The notes under the pieces were generated by a model. That model was not told the DNA's origin. It ran no database searches and worked only from the letters and a program-made list of their open reading frames with translations. Below are positions 47,946 through 56,851 of a DNA stretch of 64,000 bases, piece by piece. The stretch's first letter is position 1. Every line of letters starts with the position of its first letter. The stretch comes from Orbaceae bacterium ESL0721. GTDB lineage: Bacteria; Pseudomonadota; Gammaproteobacteria; Enterobacterales; Orbaceae. The stretch spans positions 372,001 through 436,000 of the forward strand of contig JAQTHZ010000001.1 of the NCBI GenBank assembly GCA_029433365.1, written 5' to 3'. The position numbers and the translations under genes are program-made.

Positions 47946-48596
47946 ATGGATAAAAAACTTGATCTTTCGCTCTATCTAATCCTTGATCCCATATTGTGTG
48001 GTGGGATTGATGGCATGTTAGAGACAACCGCAATCGCCATAAAACATGGTGTGACCATAGTACAGTTAAGATCTGAACAAGAGTTGAGTCGACGAAAATG
48101 GTATGAGTCTGCCAAAGCGCTACAGTCGTTATTAGCCAATACTCCAGTTCCACTTATTATTAATGATATGGTGGATATCGCATTAGCAGTTGACGCCGAT
48201 GGTGTGCATGTTGGGCAGAGTGATCTCCCAGCAGATGTAACAAGGAAGTTAATCGGCGAAGATAAATTTTTAGGTCTATCTGTCTCTAATCAAAAGCAGA
48301 TGGCTTCTGTATCTTGGTGTACGGTCGACTATGTTGGTATTGGACCTATCTTCAAAACCACAACCAAAGCAGATGCTGCGCCTAATTTAGGTTTAAAAAA
48401 TTTGGCGGATCTAACCAAAATATGCCAAAAACCTGCGGTTGCAATTGGGGGGATTAATAGGAGTAATACCAAAGAGGTATTGCTGTGTGGTGTTGATGGT
48501 ATTGCAGTTATCTCTGCCATTTGTGGTCAACATGATATTGCCGATGCGACTGCTCAACTCGACTCAATTATAAAAAATAGTAAAAATAGGAGATAA
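47946..48596 (+). CDS. thiE: Thiamine-phosphate synthase
   Basis: Joins HMP pyrophosphate and thiazole phosphate to thiamine phosphate. TIM barrel with VQLRSEQELSRRKW, PLIINDMVDIALAVDADGVHVGQSDLP, FLGLSVSN, YVGIGPIFKTTTKAD and AVIGGIN-type end. 216 residues. TAGGAGAAG precedes the ATG. Two bases separate its stop from thiD. Confidence 0.94.
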   Translation: MDKKLDLSLYLILDPILCGGIDGMLETTAIAIKHGVTIVQLRSEQELSRRKWYESAKALQSLLANTPVPLIINDMVDIALAVDADGVHVGQSDLPADVTRKLIGEDKFLGLSVSNQKQMASVSWCTVDYVGIGPIFKTTTKADAAPNLGLKNLADLTKICQKPAVAIGGINRSNTKEVLLCGVDGIAVISAICGQHDIADATAQLDSIIKNSKNRR

Positions 48597-48598
48597 CG

Positions 48599-49411
48599 AT
48601 GACCATTACCTGTTTAACCATTGCGGGTTCAGATCCGAGTGGTGGTGCTGGTATCCAAGCTGACATCAAAACTTTTTCCGCCTTAGGAACTTACGCTATG
48701 TCAGTTATCACAGCTTTAACGGCGCAAAATACGTTAGGTGTAAAAGATGTTTTTGCCATTCCTCCTCAATTTATTGCTGAGCAATTTTCAACAATTATTG
48801 AAGATATCACTGTTGATAGTTTAAAAATTGGTATGTTAATGAATAGTGAAATTGTCGAGAAGGTTAGTGAACTTTTAAAACATAATCCAATCCCTTATGT
48901 TGTTCTCGATACGGTTATGATTGCCAAAGGTGGCGCCCCACTTTTAACTGACGATGCCATCAGTACAATACGGGATAAGCTCTTACCATTAGCAACTATT
49001 ATTACGCCAAACTTACCTGAAGCAGCAGCACTGTTAGGAATAGATGAGGCAAAAAATGAGGATGAGATGGTTGCGCAAGGAGTTGCTCTGTTAAACCTTG
49101 GCTGTAAAGGGGTCTTGATCAAAGGTGGGCACCTTGTTAGCGAAAATAGCCCTGACTATTTTGTAACTCAACAGCAGATTATCCGTTATAGCAGCCCACG
49201 CATTCATACCAAAAATACCCACGGCACAGGCTGCACCTTAAGCGCCGCTATCGCAGCCCTTCTTCCCCAAATGCCGATGGAAGATGCGATAAAAGAGGCA
49301 AAAAAATACCTCTACCAAGCGATCTTACATGCTGACTCGTTAAAAATTGGTAATGGCATTGGACCGACGCACCATTTTGCGGGTCTCTGGAGTACAAAAT
49401 ATTGCAAATGA
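48599..49411 (+). CDS. thiD: Hydroxymethylpyrimidine (phosphate) kinase
   Basis: Phosphorylates HMP and HMP-P. CLTIAGSDPSGGAGIQADIKTFSALGTYAMSVITALTAQNT at the start, VVLDTVMIAKGG and NTHGTGCTLSAAIAALLPQ are diagnostic of the ribokinase-fold ThiD. 270 residues, as in E. coli. Third gene of the operon; thiC/thiG genes are absent here, so the operon supports salvage. Confidence 0.95.
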   Translation: MTITCLTIAGSDPSGGAGIQADIKTFSALGTYAMSVITALTAQNTLGVKDVFAIPPQFIAEQFSTIIEDITVDSLKIGMLMNSEIVEKVSELLKHNPIPYVVLDTVMIAKGGAPLLTDDAISTIRDKLLPLATIITPNLPEAAALLGIDEAKNEDEMVAQGVALLNLGCKGVLIKGGHLVSENSPDYFVTQQQIIRYSSPRIHTKNTHGTGCTLSAAIAALLPQMPMEDAIKEAKKYLYQAILHADSLKIGNGIGPTHHFAGLWSTKYCK

Positions 49412-49606
49412 GTTCAAAAAACAGTTTTACCAAAAAAGTAGATCGAAAAGAGATTAATAGATGTTAATATCAATACTATTTAATTAGTATTTAACAATTA
49501 TGTGAACTGTAATAGTTGTTGTTGATTAAAAAAGTTATTGAATAAAATAAGTCTCTCTAACTAAAACAATTTATAAAGATCAATCAATATAAAAAAGGTA
49601 TTGAGT

Positions 49607-50599
49607 ATGAGAAGTAAAGCAATTCTATTAGAGAAAAACGACCGTGAATTTAGCTGCTCTATTACCAATCTTACCAAAAGTGATCTACTAAAACAGGTGG
49701 GTGACACCTTAATTCAAGTTCACTACTCCAGCCTAAATTATAAAGATGCTTTAGCGATTACTAATAAAGGCCCAGTTGTTAGAGTGTGGCCGATGGTGCC
49801 GGGTATTGATGGCGTTGGTACAGTTGTTCAGACAACAAATAATCAGTATAAAGAAGGTGATATCGTTATCTTAAATGGTTGGGGATGTGGCGAGACGCAT
49901 TGGGGCTGTTTGAGTCAATATGCCTATCTAAAATCTGAGTGGTTAATCCCTATCCCTAAAACATTAACACCACTGCAAGCGATGAATATTGGTACGGCTG
50001 GTTACACCGCCGCACTTTGCGTGCAAGCAGTTATCAACCATGGCATCAAACCTGAACAGGGTAATATATTAGTTACAGGTGCAACGGGTGGCGTTGGTTC
50101 GATTGCTATTATGTTACTGGCTAATTTAGGATATAAAACCACTGCTGCAACCTCAAAAATTGATAACACCGACTATTTAGAGCAACTAGGCGCAACCCAT
50201 TTTATCGATAGCCGAACATTACGCGAATCTGGGAAACCGTTACAGAAAGAGCAGTGGTCAGCTGCAATTGATGTTTTAGGGTCACATACTTTAGCCAATA
50301 TCTGCGCTCAAGTTAAATATGGTGGCATTGTTGCTGCTTGTGGTCTGGCACAAGGTTTAGACTTCCCATCCACCGTCGCCCCTTTCATTTTACGCGGTAT
50401 TAGCTTAGCCGGTATTGATAGCGTGATGGCTCCTTACCAAAAACGGGTAGCCGCATGGGATTTTCTAGGTAAAAATCTCAATAAAAAACAGTTAAATCTT
50501 ATTAGCAAAATCATCTCACTTAACGAGTGTCAAAAAGTGGCGGAAGAGATGATAGCGGGGGAAATTAGAGGTAGATTTATTGTTGATGTTAATCTTTGA
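49607..50599 (+). CDS. acuI: Acrylyl-CoA reductase (NADPH), AcuI/YhdH
   Basis: Zinc-independent medium-chain dehydrogenase that reduces toxic acryloyl-CoA to propionyl-CoA. HYSSLNYKDALAITNKGPVVRVWPMVPGIDGVGTV, GWGCGETHWGC, and the NADPH loop VTGATGGVGSIAIMLLANLGY match E. coli YhdH, as does SLAGIDSVMAPYQKR. 330 residues from ATG 49607, behind AAAGG. Two one-mismatch versions of the dispersed 13-mer lie inside it (49952-49964 and 50271-50283). Confidence 0.93.
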   Translation: MRSKAILLEKNDREFSCSITNLTKSDLLKQVGDTLIQVHYSSLNYKDALAITNKGPVVRVWPMVPGIDGVGTVVQTTNNQYKEGDIVILNGWGCGETHWGCLSQYAYLKSEWLIPIPKTLTPLQAMNIGTAGYTAALCVQAVINHGIKPEQGNILVTGATGGVGSIAIMLLANLGYKTTAATSKIDNTDYLEQLGATHFIDSRTLRESGKPLQKEQWSAAIDVLGSHTLANICAQVKYGGIVAACGLAQGLDFPSTVAPFILRGISLAGIDSVMAPYQKRVAAWDFLGKNLNKKQLNLISKIISLNECQKVAEEMIAGEIRGRFIVDVNL

Positions 50600-50768
50600 T
50601 TAATCAATACGATAAGTTGGTTTTTGAAATTCATTAATGGCTATAATGATAGTATTGAATATAGTAAATATTATGATTAACCATTTCATACACTCAATTT
50701 ATGACGATAATAATCTATCTAATATGCTAAACTAGCCAACAAATTTTTATCAAATTAACGACTATTTT

Positions 50769-51674
50769 ATGGCTTATCTCTATCCCCTTATTGCTGCTAT
50801 TATCTGGGCTGGTAACGCAATTGTTAATAAATTATCGGCTGGTGCAATTGAGCCAGCTGCTATCTCGTTTTATCGATGGTTATTGGCACTTCTACTATTA
50901 ACCCCTTTCATATTAAAAGGAATAATTTGCCAGCGCACAATGATCTACCCATATCTCTTAAAATTATTGGTACTGGGTCTATTAGGCATGGCGCTCTATC
51001 AGAGTCTCGCCTATTACGCAGCTTATACTATCACTGCGTTAACCATAGGTATTATCGTCTCAACGATTCCATTATTAACCATTCTATTAAGTTTAGTGAT
51101 TTTACGGGTTCCACCAACAGTTGGGGTATTAATTGGGAGTATTGTCTCTTTTTCTGGTCTGGTCTGGCTTATTAGTGGCGGTCAGCCGACTACACTGCTT
51201 GAAACTGGTGTGGGTAGAGGGGAGATTATGATGTTTACAGCTGCCCTAGCCTATGCGCTTTATGGTGTATTAACCAAAAAATGGGCAATGCCGATCCCTA
51301 ATTGGCACTCTGTATATATGCAGATCCTTTTTGGCACAATCACTCTATTACCTTTCTTCTTAATGACCAAAAATACGGCACTAAATTTAGACAATATAGG
51401 TTTAGTACTCTATGCCGGTATCCCTGCCTCAGTCATAGCACCAATCGTTTGGATTATAGGCGTGCAAAAACTTGGTGCCAATAAGGCTTCACTATTTTTA
51501 AATTTAACACCCGTTTTTACCGCTATTATCTCTATTCTATTTCTTCACGAAACTTTACACACCTACCATATTATTGGTGGTGGCATGTCACTATGTGGAG
51601 TTATTTTAGCGCAGAGTATTAAAAGACCGCTATTTAATCGAAAACCCACTATTACAGATTTGGAAGATAAGTAA
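50769..51674 (+). CDS. EamA-family (DMT) transporter
   Basis: Ten-helix drug/metabolite exporter with two EamA repeats (about residues 3-135 and 150-290). Motifs: ALIWAGNAIVNKLSAGAIEPAAISFYRW and ASLFLNLTPVFTAIISILFLHETLH. Substrate unknown. 301 residues. Its last 274 bp (51401-51674) are duplicated at 52808-53081, with an inserted Sel1 gene between. Confidence 0.88.
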   Translation: MAYLYPLIAAIIWAGNAIVNKLSAGAIEPAAISFYRWLLALLLLTPFILKGIICQRTMIYPYLLKLLVLGLLGMALYQSLAYYAAYTITALTIGIIVSTIPLLTILLSLVILRVPPTVGVLIGSIVSFSGLVWLISGGQPTTLLETGVGRGEIMMFTAALAYALYGVLTKKWAMPIPNWHSVYMQILFGTITLLPFFLMTKNTALNLDNIGLVLYAGIPASVIAPIVWIIGVQKLGANKASLFLNLTPVFTAIISILFLHETLHTYHIIGGGMSLCGVILAQSIKRPLFNRKPTITDLEDK

Positions 51675-51958
51675 TAATTTATTGCCTCTAAAGTGGTTAC
51701 TATTTAGTGGAATTATTTAAATCTAAAGTAAAATTAGTCAAATTGTAATTTTTCATGACTAAATTAAAACAGAGAATATTATCTAGTTATTAATTAAAGG
51801 TAAAATCACAAAATAGTTATTATTTAATAAAATTTAAAACAATAAAAATCAACCTAATTTAAATAGAATAAACCCTGTAAAAATATGTCACATCATTTTC
51901 AAATGTTAAAAATCAATACAATTATATAGCATGAGTTAAAAATAAAATATTATCTATC

Positions 51959-52594
51959 TTAATCTTTAGAAGACCAAAATTGTTGAATATCTTCCTCTTC
52001 CAGATCCCAAAATCGTTTGCAAGCTTCGGAATTCTTATAATCACAACTTTTTTGATAAAACTGTTTGGCTGCATACCGATCTTTCTCAACTCCTAAACCT
52101 TCTTGATACATAAATCCAAGCATAAAAAGTGAATTTTGATCTTTTTTTATAGCAGCTAATGTAAACCATTTTAATGATTTAAGATAATTTTGTTTAATCC
52201 CTTCACCATTATAATAAATTACACCTAAATTATATTGTGCTGTAACATTTCCTTCATTAGCAGAGGGTAAAAATAAATATATGGCTCTATTATTATCTAC
52301 CTTTACACCTAGACCTCTAGTATACATATACCCAAGATTAAACTGTGCCATAGTTATACCTTGATCTGCTGATAATGAAAACCATTTAGCAGCTTCTTCA
52401 TAATTTATATCAACACCATATCCATTATAATATCTTACTCCTAAATTAAATTGGGCAATGGCATCACCTTGCAACGCATTAGATAGTTGAATCTGATAAT
52501 CTTTCGTAAGTTCATATTTTTCAGTATTAGAGAAAGCTAGGTTAGAAAATATTAAACTACAAATTTGTAAACATATAATTGTTATTCTTTTCAT
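51959..52594 (-). CDS. Secreted Sel1-repeat protein, inserted
   Basis: 211 residues: signal peptide (MKRITIICLQICSLIFSNLAFS) then four to five Sel1-like repeats (AQFNLGVRYYNGYGVDINYEEAAKWFSLSADQG and following) and a charged tail. It is opposite in strand to the flanking EamA gene and EamA fragment, and is more AT-rich than the core genes. Possible scaffold or interaction protein of accessory origin. Confidence 0.8.
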   Translation of the reverse strand: MKRITIICLQICSLIFSNLAFSNTEKYELTKDYQIQLSNALQGDAIAQFNLGVRYYNGYGVDINYEEAAKWFSLSADQGITMAQFNLGYMYTRGLGVKVDNNRAIYLFLPSANEGNVTAQYNLGVIYYNGEGIKQNYLKSLKWFTLAAIKKDQNSLFMLGFMYQEGLGVEKDRYAAKQFYQKSCDYKNSEACKRFWDLEEEDIQQFWSSKD

Positions 52595-52807
52595 AATCTA
52601 CCTAATGTAATTGTAATTGATATAACTGAAAAATTTATAATAAAATATATCTCTTTTTTGCTAAAATATTATCAATTTTTGGGTATTATTTTGATTTTAT
52701 GGTTACTATATTAAATAATTTACAATCTCAATATATTTATATCTAAAATAATTATAAAAAGTATAAAGTAGTTTTCTTTTTACCTCATCAATATTTTTAA
52801 TTATAAG

Positions 52808-53081
52808 TTTAGTACTCTATGCCGGCATCCCTGCATCAGTCATGGCACCAATAGTTTGGATTGTTGGTGTGCAAAAACTTGTCGCCAATAAAGCCTCACT
52901 ATTTTTAAATTTAACGCCTGTTTTCACTGCAATTATCTCTATTCTATTTCTTCACGAAACTTTACACACCTACCATATTATTGGTGGTGGTATGTCACTA
53001 TGTGGAGTTATTTTAGCGCAGAGTATTAAAAGACCGCTATTTAATCGAAAACCGATGGTTGTTGATATAAAGAACAAGTAA
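52808..53081 (+). pseudogene. Duplicated 3' fragment of the EamA transporter gene
   Basis: 274 bp aligning base for base, without gaps, to 51401-51674. The middle 120 bp differ at one position, while both ends carry clustered substitutions, including a different C-terminal tail (MVVDIKNK in place of TITDLEDK). It lacks the first ~210 codons and any start context. The uneven divergence fits a copy brought in from a related strain or partial gene conversion. Confidence 0.88.
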
Positions 53082-53263
53082 TAAACTATTGGTTATTAAT
53101 GTATTTTAACAATATCTTTATTCAATTAATCATCATCACCATTTTTTCAGAACCGTCAAAATTAATGATTTTAATGTATACGGGGTGATAGTAGGTTAAA
53201 CAGAAAAAATATATTATTTTTAAAACTTTAGGAAGTTATCAAATAAAATAAAAATTTAAATTA

Positions 53264-54091
53264 TCAATTATTGTTAACACAGTAAGAATACAAATTAAAA
53301 CGTTTTAGATGTGCTAAGTAAAGCTCATTTGCAACTTTTAATAGCTGATAATCTCTCTTATCGTCATTACCTTTTTGGTTAATTAGGTTGTTAAAATATT
53401 GAGTGTTAAACTCAATACGCTGTTTATAAATATTTTTTTCATTAAAAGAGACAATAAAATCTAAACTTTCTATAAATTTGTGATCTTCATGTTTTACAGT
53501 GTGTTTGGTTAAAAACCAAATTAATTTTGCAAACTGGTCTGTTTCATTAATAACTTTATTATATTTATCTAAAGTTAAAGAAGTTTGCGTTATTATAGTT
53601 CTCTTTAATGCTTCATTCTTATGGATTATACGATAAAACAATGAGTGTGAATTAGCAAAGTAAGCAAACATCCATGGAATGTTATGCAAAGATGAATATT
53701 TATAAAGATAAGCTCTTTCAGCCAAATAGTTTTCCAACATATCAATTGCCAGTTTAGAACTGATTTTTATACCGATATCTTTTTCAAGTAGATAGACTAC
53801 TCGGTCTAACTGTAGAACAAGAAGTTTAAGAATATCAAGTGAGAGTTGATTAACTGTCGATCTGTAAACTGTTTTTTTAAAATGTTTACCATATGGTTTA
53901 ACTCCATCACGTAGACGAATAATTTCAATTGGATTATCACAAGCTGGGCAAACAGCAAAATGTCGCATCTCACCATTATTAGACAAGGTTTCATTATAAT
54001 AAGGCTTTTCTTTTTTAGTCTTCATCTCAAAATCATTTTTTGTAATTAGGTATGCAGAAATTTGGCGAGGGGCAAGTTTAAATATATCCAC
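53264..54091 (-). CDS. Uncharacterised protein with Cys-x-x-Cys motif
   Basis: 275 residues from a GTG start preceded by AGGAAAA. N-terminal MDIFKLAPRQISAYLITKND and a C48-x-x-C51 element (FAVCPACDNPIEII) followed by KPYGKHFKKTV; the rest is helical and lysine-rich. Similar CPACDNPI proteins occur, as I recall, as hypotheticals in mobile regions of Proteobacteria. No function can be assigned. AT-rich codon use like its accessory neighbours. Confidence 0.65.
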   Translation of the reverse strand: MDIFKLAPRQISAYLITKNDFEMKTKKEKPYYNETLSNNGEMRHFAVCPACDNPIEIIRLRDGVKPYGKHFKKTVYRSTVNQLSLDILKLLVLQLDRVVYLLEKDIGIKISSKLAIDMLENYLAERAYLYKYSSLHNIPWMFAYFANSHSLFYRIIHKNEALKRTIITQTSLTLDKYNKVINETDQFAKLIWFLTKHTVKHEDHKFIESLDFIVSFNEKNIYKQRIEFNTQYFNNLINQKGNDDKRDYQLLKVANELYLAHLKRFNLYSYCVNNN

Positions 54092-54250
54092 GATTTTTTC
54101 CTATTTTAGTTATTTATAGATAAATGCAAATGGTTAATAAATATATCTATAAATATAGAAAAAGATAAAAATATTATTTACCCTTAATATTTTTATCTCT
54201 CTTTATTTTTTAACTAACAGACTTAATAAAATGTTTATAAAGTATAACTA

Positions 54251-55237
54251 CTAATTAAAATCTATCTTTTCAACCACACTAAAACCTACCCCTTTTTTAA
54301 ATGACATATTATGTAAAAAGTTTTTCATAGAATCTGAAGGATCAAGGGTTTCAAAATTGAGTTTTCTTAGTGTCTCTCGGATAAATAGTACTGACAAAAT
54401 AGGCGATGTGGCAAGATGTCCAGTTGATCTATCTAATAGTTCATCAATTGCGGTAACAACTATTTTATCAACAGGAAGAAGCCCAAAAACTTCTCTTGCA
54501 ACTCTTATTACTACACTACAAACATAATCTTGATGAAGATCATAATATTTACTTTTAGGTAGATCTTTTATTGATATCCTCCCTGATTTTAATAAAGTTT
54601 TTATCTCTTTAGGGATAATTTCTTCGCTATGAAGAAAAATATCTACATGTAATTCATTATTATCTTTCATTTCAAAAATGATATTAGAACCTAATAGCGG
54701 AATTTTTTCTAATAGTTCTGATTCATTAATAATAGATTGTAATATCTCTTGTTCAAACGCTAACACTCTTTGCGCTTTTAATCTATTTTGCTCCCAAAGA
54801 GTATATTCATGTTTAAATCTGATTGATGCTTCTTTAAAGTTCCTCTCGTCTAAGAGTCTTGCTGTTTCAATTTGAATTGCTAATTTTACTTTTGCTTTAT
54901 CTACTCTTTTAAATAGTTTTTGAAATAGACTAGGCCTAAAGTTATCATATCTATCTTGTGCTATTTTCTCATTAGTTGATAATTTTATAGGCTGGATTGG
55001 AGCTGCTTTATTCAGTACTTGACTCCAATTTATATTATTAAAAGTATCTTTGTGGATAGACTTTATCTCTTCTATATAATCTTGATAATTATTGACCTCT
55101 TCTTGTGCAGTCAATAATTCATTTAACTTTTGCTGTAGTTTCTGTTCTTTTATAACTTCTCTCTCTGCTCTCTCCCTTTCTCTCTCCATTCGATTAATTG
55201 AAGCTTCCCAAGATCTTAATGTTCCTTTCCATCCCAT
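54251..55237 (-). CDS. Uncharacterised coiled-coil protein (MGWKGTLRS family)
   Basis: 328 residues beginning MGWKGTLRSWEASINRMERE, then a charged coiled coil (about residues 10-60) and a second helical region near 105-190 (KVKLAIQIETARLL ... WEQNRLKAQRVLAFEQEIL); the C-terminal half is globular (VVIRVAREVFGLLPVDKIVVTAIDEL). I know this opening from hypothetical proteins scattered through bacteria, with no known function. AAGGAG precedes the ATG at 55237; 21 in-frame codons upstream run through a GATATTTT repeat and are rejected. Confidence 0.7.
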   Translation of the reverse strand: MGWKGTLRSWEASINRMERERERAEREVIKEQKLQQKLNELLTAQEEVNNYQDYIEEIKSIHKDTFNNINWSQVLNKAAPIQPIKLSTNEKIAQDRYDNFRPSLFQKLFKRVDKAKVKLAIQIETARLLDERNFKEASIRFKHEYTLWEQNRLKAQRVLAFEQEILQSIINESELLEKIPLLGSNIIFEMKDNNELHVDIFLHSEEIIPKEIKTLLKSGRISIKDLPKSKYYDLHQDYVCSVVIRVAREVFGLLPVDKIVVTAIDELLDRSTGHLATSPILSVLFIRETLRKLNFETLDPSDSMKNFLHNMSFKKGVGFSVVEKIDFN

Positions 55238-55268
55238 TTTATTACTCCTTAAAATAATAGAGATTTTT

Positions 55269-55298
55269 GATATTTTGATATTTTGATATTTTGATATC
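55269..55298. repeat. 8-bp simple repeat GATATTTT upstream of the MGWKGTLRS gene
   Basis: Three exact GATATTTT units plus a partial fourth (GATATC), starting about 32 bp before the start codon of the leftward gene, in its probable promoter or leader. Confidence 0.8.
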
Positions 55299-55486
55299 AA
55301 ATAATAGCATTATAAACAGTCAAAAACGGAAAAATCCATATACAATTAACTAAGTTTTACTGCCTAACTAATTAATGCATATAGAAAAAGGTTAATAATA
55401 ACTCAATAAATTTTATTAGAAAAATAGATTTTTTAAAGAAAATTAGTTAATTGATAAGAATTGATCAAAGAGTTGATATATCATAA

Positions 55487-55499
55487 AACCCTAAAACAT
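55487..55499 (-). repeat. Dispersed 13-mer ATGTTTTAGGGTT (minus)
   Basis: Exact minus-strand copy directly after the stop codon of the sucrose-type pseudogene. Confidence 0.7.
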
Positions 55500-56183
55500 T
55501 TAACTTACCGCTCTCTTTTTACGCCAAACAATTTGCGGTTTGATAAAAATTTGACTATTTTTTAATGGTTTAAAATTGATCAATTTATTCGTAGCATTGA
55601 CGCAAGCTTTTGCCATAGTTGCGTAATCTTGGGCGATCGCATCGATAGGGTAGCAGATAAGATCAAAGTAACTATTATAATCATAAGAACAGAGAGAGAT
55701 ATCATCTTGTTTGGCATTGATCTCAACCAGATAACTGAGTATCTCTTGTAATATGTTACAAGATGGTGTGAAGATTGCTTTAGGGAGTCGACCCAATTTA
55801 TGATGCACTGCTTTGATTAATTCATAACCGATATTTTCGTTATAATCTGCACTCACAATCCAATCACTATTTAATTTTAATCCTGCTGTTTGTAATCCCT
55901 GCTTAAATCCCTCTAATCGTGAATTAATTGTGGTTAGTTGCAGATCATATATATTGTAAAACCTATATGTACCAAGCACATAGACTACAAAGATCCAAAA
56001 TTTAGGTAATTTAAAAACCGATATAATTTCTTGAAGAGAGAGCGGCCTTTTTTCTGAAACATTGAAGAGGATTAATACTGATTAAAATACCCGAAATAAA
56101 TATCCTGTCCCTACCGTATAGTAAACAATGCTATAAAAGGAGGCAAACCAATAAGTTGATTTCTGATAGAGTGGTGTTCCCAT
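55500..56183 (-). pseudogene. Collapsed CscB-like sucrose permease fused to ScrR/LacI-type regulator
   Basis: One continuous minus-strand frame of 228 codons with a single in-frame TAA (56082-56084). It begins MGTPLYQKSTYWFASFYSIV, like the first helix of CscB (E. coli has YYRFASSYSFLF there). After the stop it resumes as SVFKLPKFWIFVVYVLGTY then RFYNIYDLQ, matching the CscB/LacY mid-region (FWVFVIFIVGTWSFYNIFDQQ in CscB). It then switches to a LacI-type C-terminus (RLEGFKQGLQTAGLK, PKAIFTPSCNILQEILSYLV, CYPIDAIAQDYATMA) close to ScrR/FruR. At least two internal deletions joined permease and regulator; the DNA-binding domain is missing. A GTG at 55979 opens a 159-codon frame, but it is unlikely to be functional. 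Confidence 0.75.
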
Positions 56184-56851
56184 AATAGATACTTGATAAA
56201 GTTTTATTGATGGAAACAGTATAACTTGCTAAATTCTTAGCTTAAAAAAGGTAATGTGATAATTGTGATCGCCTTCAAAATATAAAGGATGATTATTATG
56301 ATTTTATTAGTGTTGCTTATTTTAACCCTGCAATAGTTTTTCTGTAAATATAATAATTTGAAATGGAAACGTAACGCATATAATCAAGATAAATGATTAA
56401 AAATAAATAATCCAAATTAACATCTGATATTTTTTATCCTTAATTATGTTTTTATATAAAGAAATGAACTTCATTGGAAGATTATAAATTAATTATATTC
56501 ATTTTTATCATTTGGTTTGGATTCAATTCTGCATTTTTAAGGCTGTAAAAAGTCTTCTATTTTATTACTAATAATATAGCCAAATACTAGGATATATAGA
56601 AAAAAATCATTTATTATTCATACTTTTTATTTGAGATAGTTATGCTATATTGATAGAAATTATAGAATACCTTTAGAAGAGTAGAACTTGACAAAAATTC
56701 AAAAAGCTATGCAAATTATAAAAATTACTGATTATTATAATCTCTTCTTAACAGATATCAGGAACTTTTCAAGTATTGTTTAAATTATATTAAATGTAAA
56801 TATAGTGAAGTTAAAAAATACTAATATGGATAATTTAACTGGTTATAAAAT
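56184..56851. other. 668-bp spacer before the GHKL cassette
   Basis: Very AT-rich; no gene of normal size. A tiny frame at 56298-56336 (+), MILLVLLILTLQ behind AAAGGATG, is hydrophobic and could be a chance ORF or a micro-peptide. No clear promoter could be chosen for the cassette among the many AT-rich candidates; the first gene's ATG lacks a Shine-Dalgarno. Confidence 0.4.

Noticed and set aside
55500-55979. Functional LacI-type regulator of 159 residues
   Set aside because: It lacks a DNA-binding domain, and its first ~15 codons are permease sequence, so it is part of a pseudogene.
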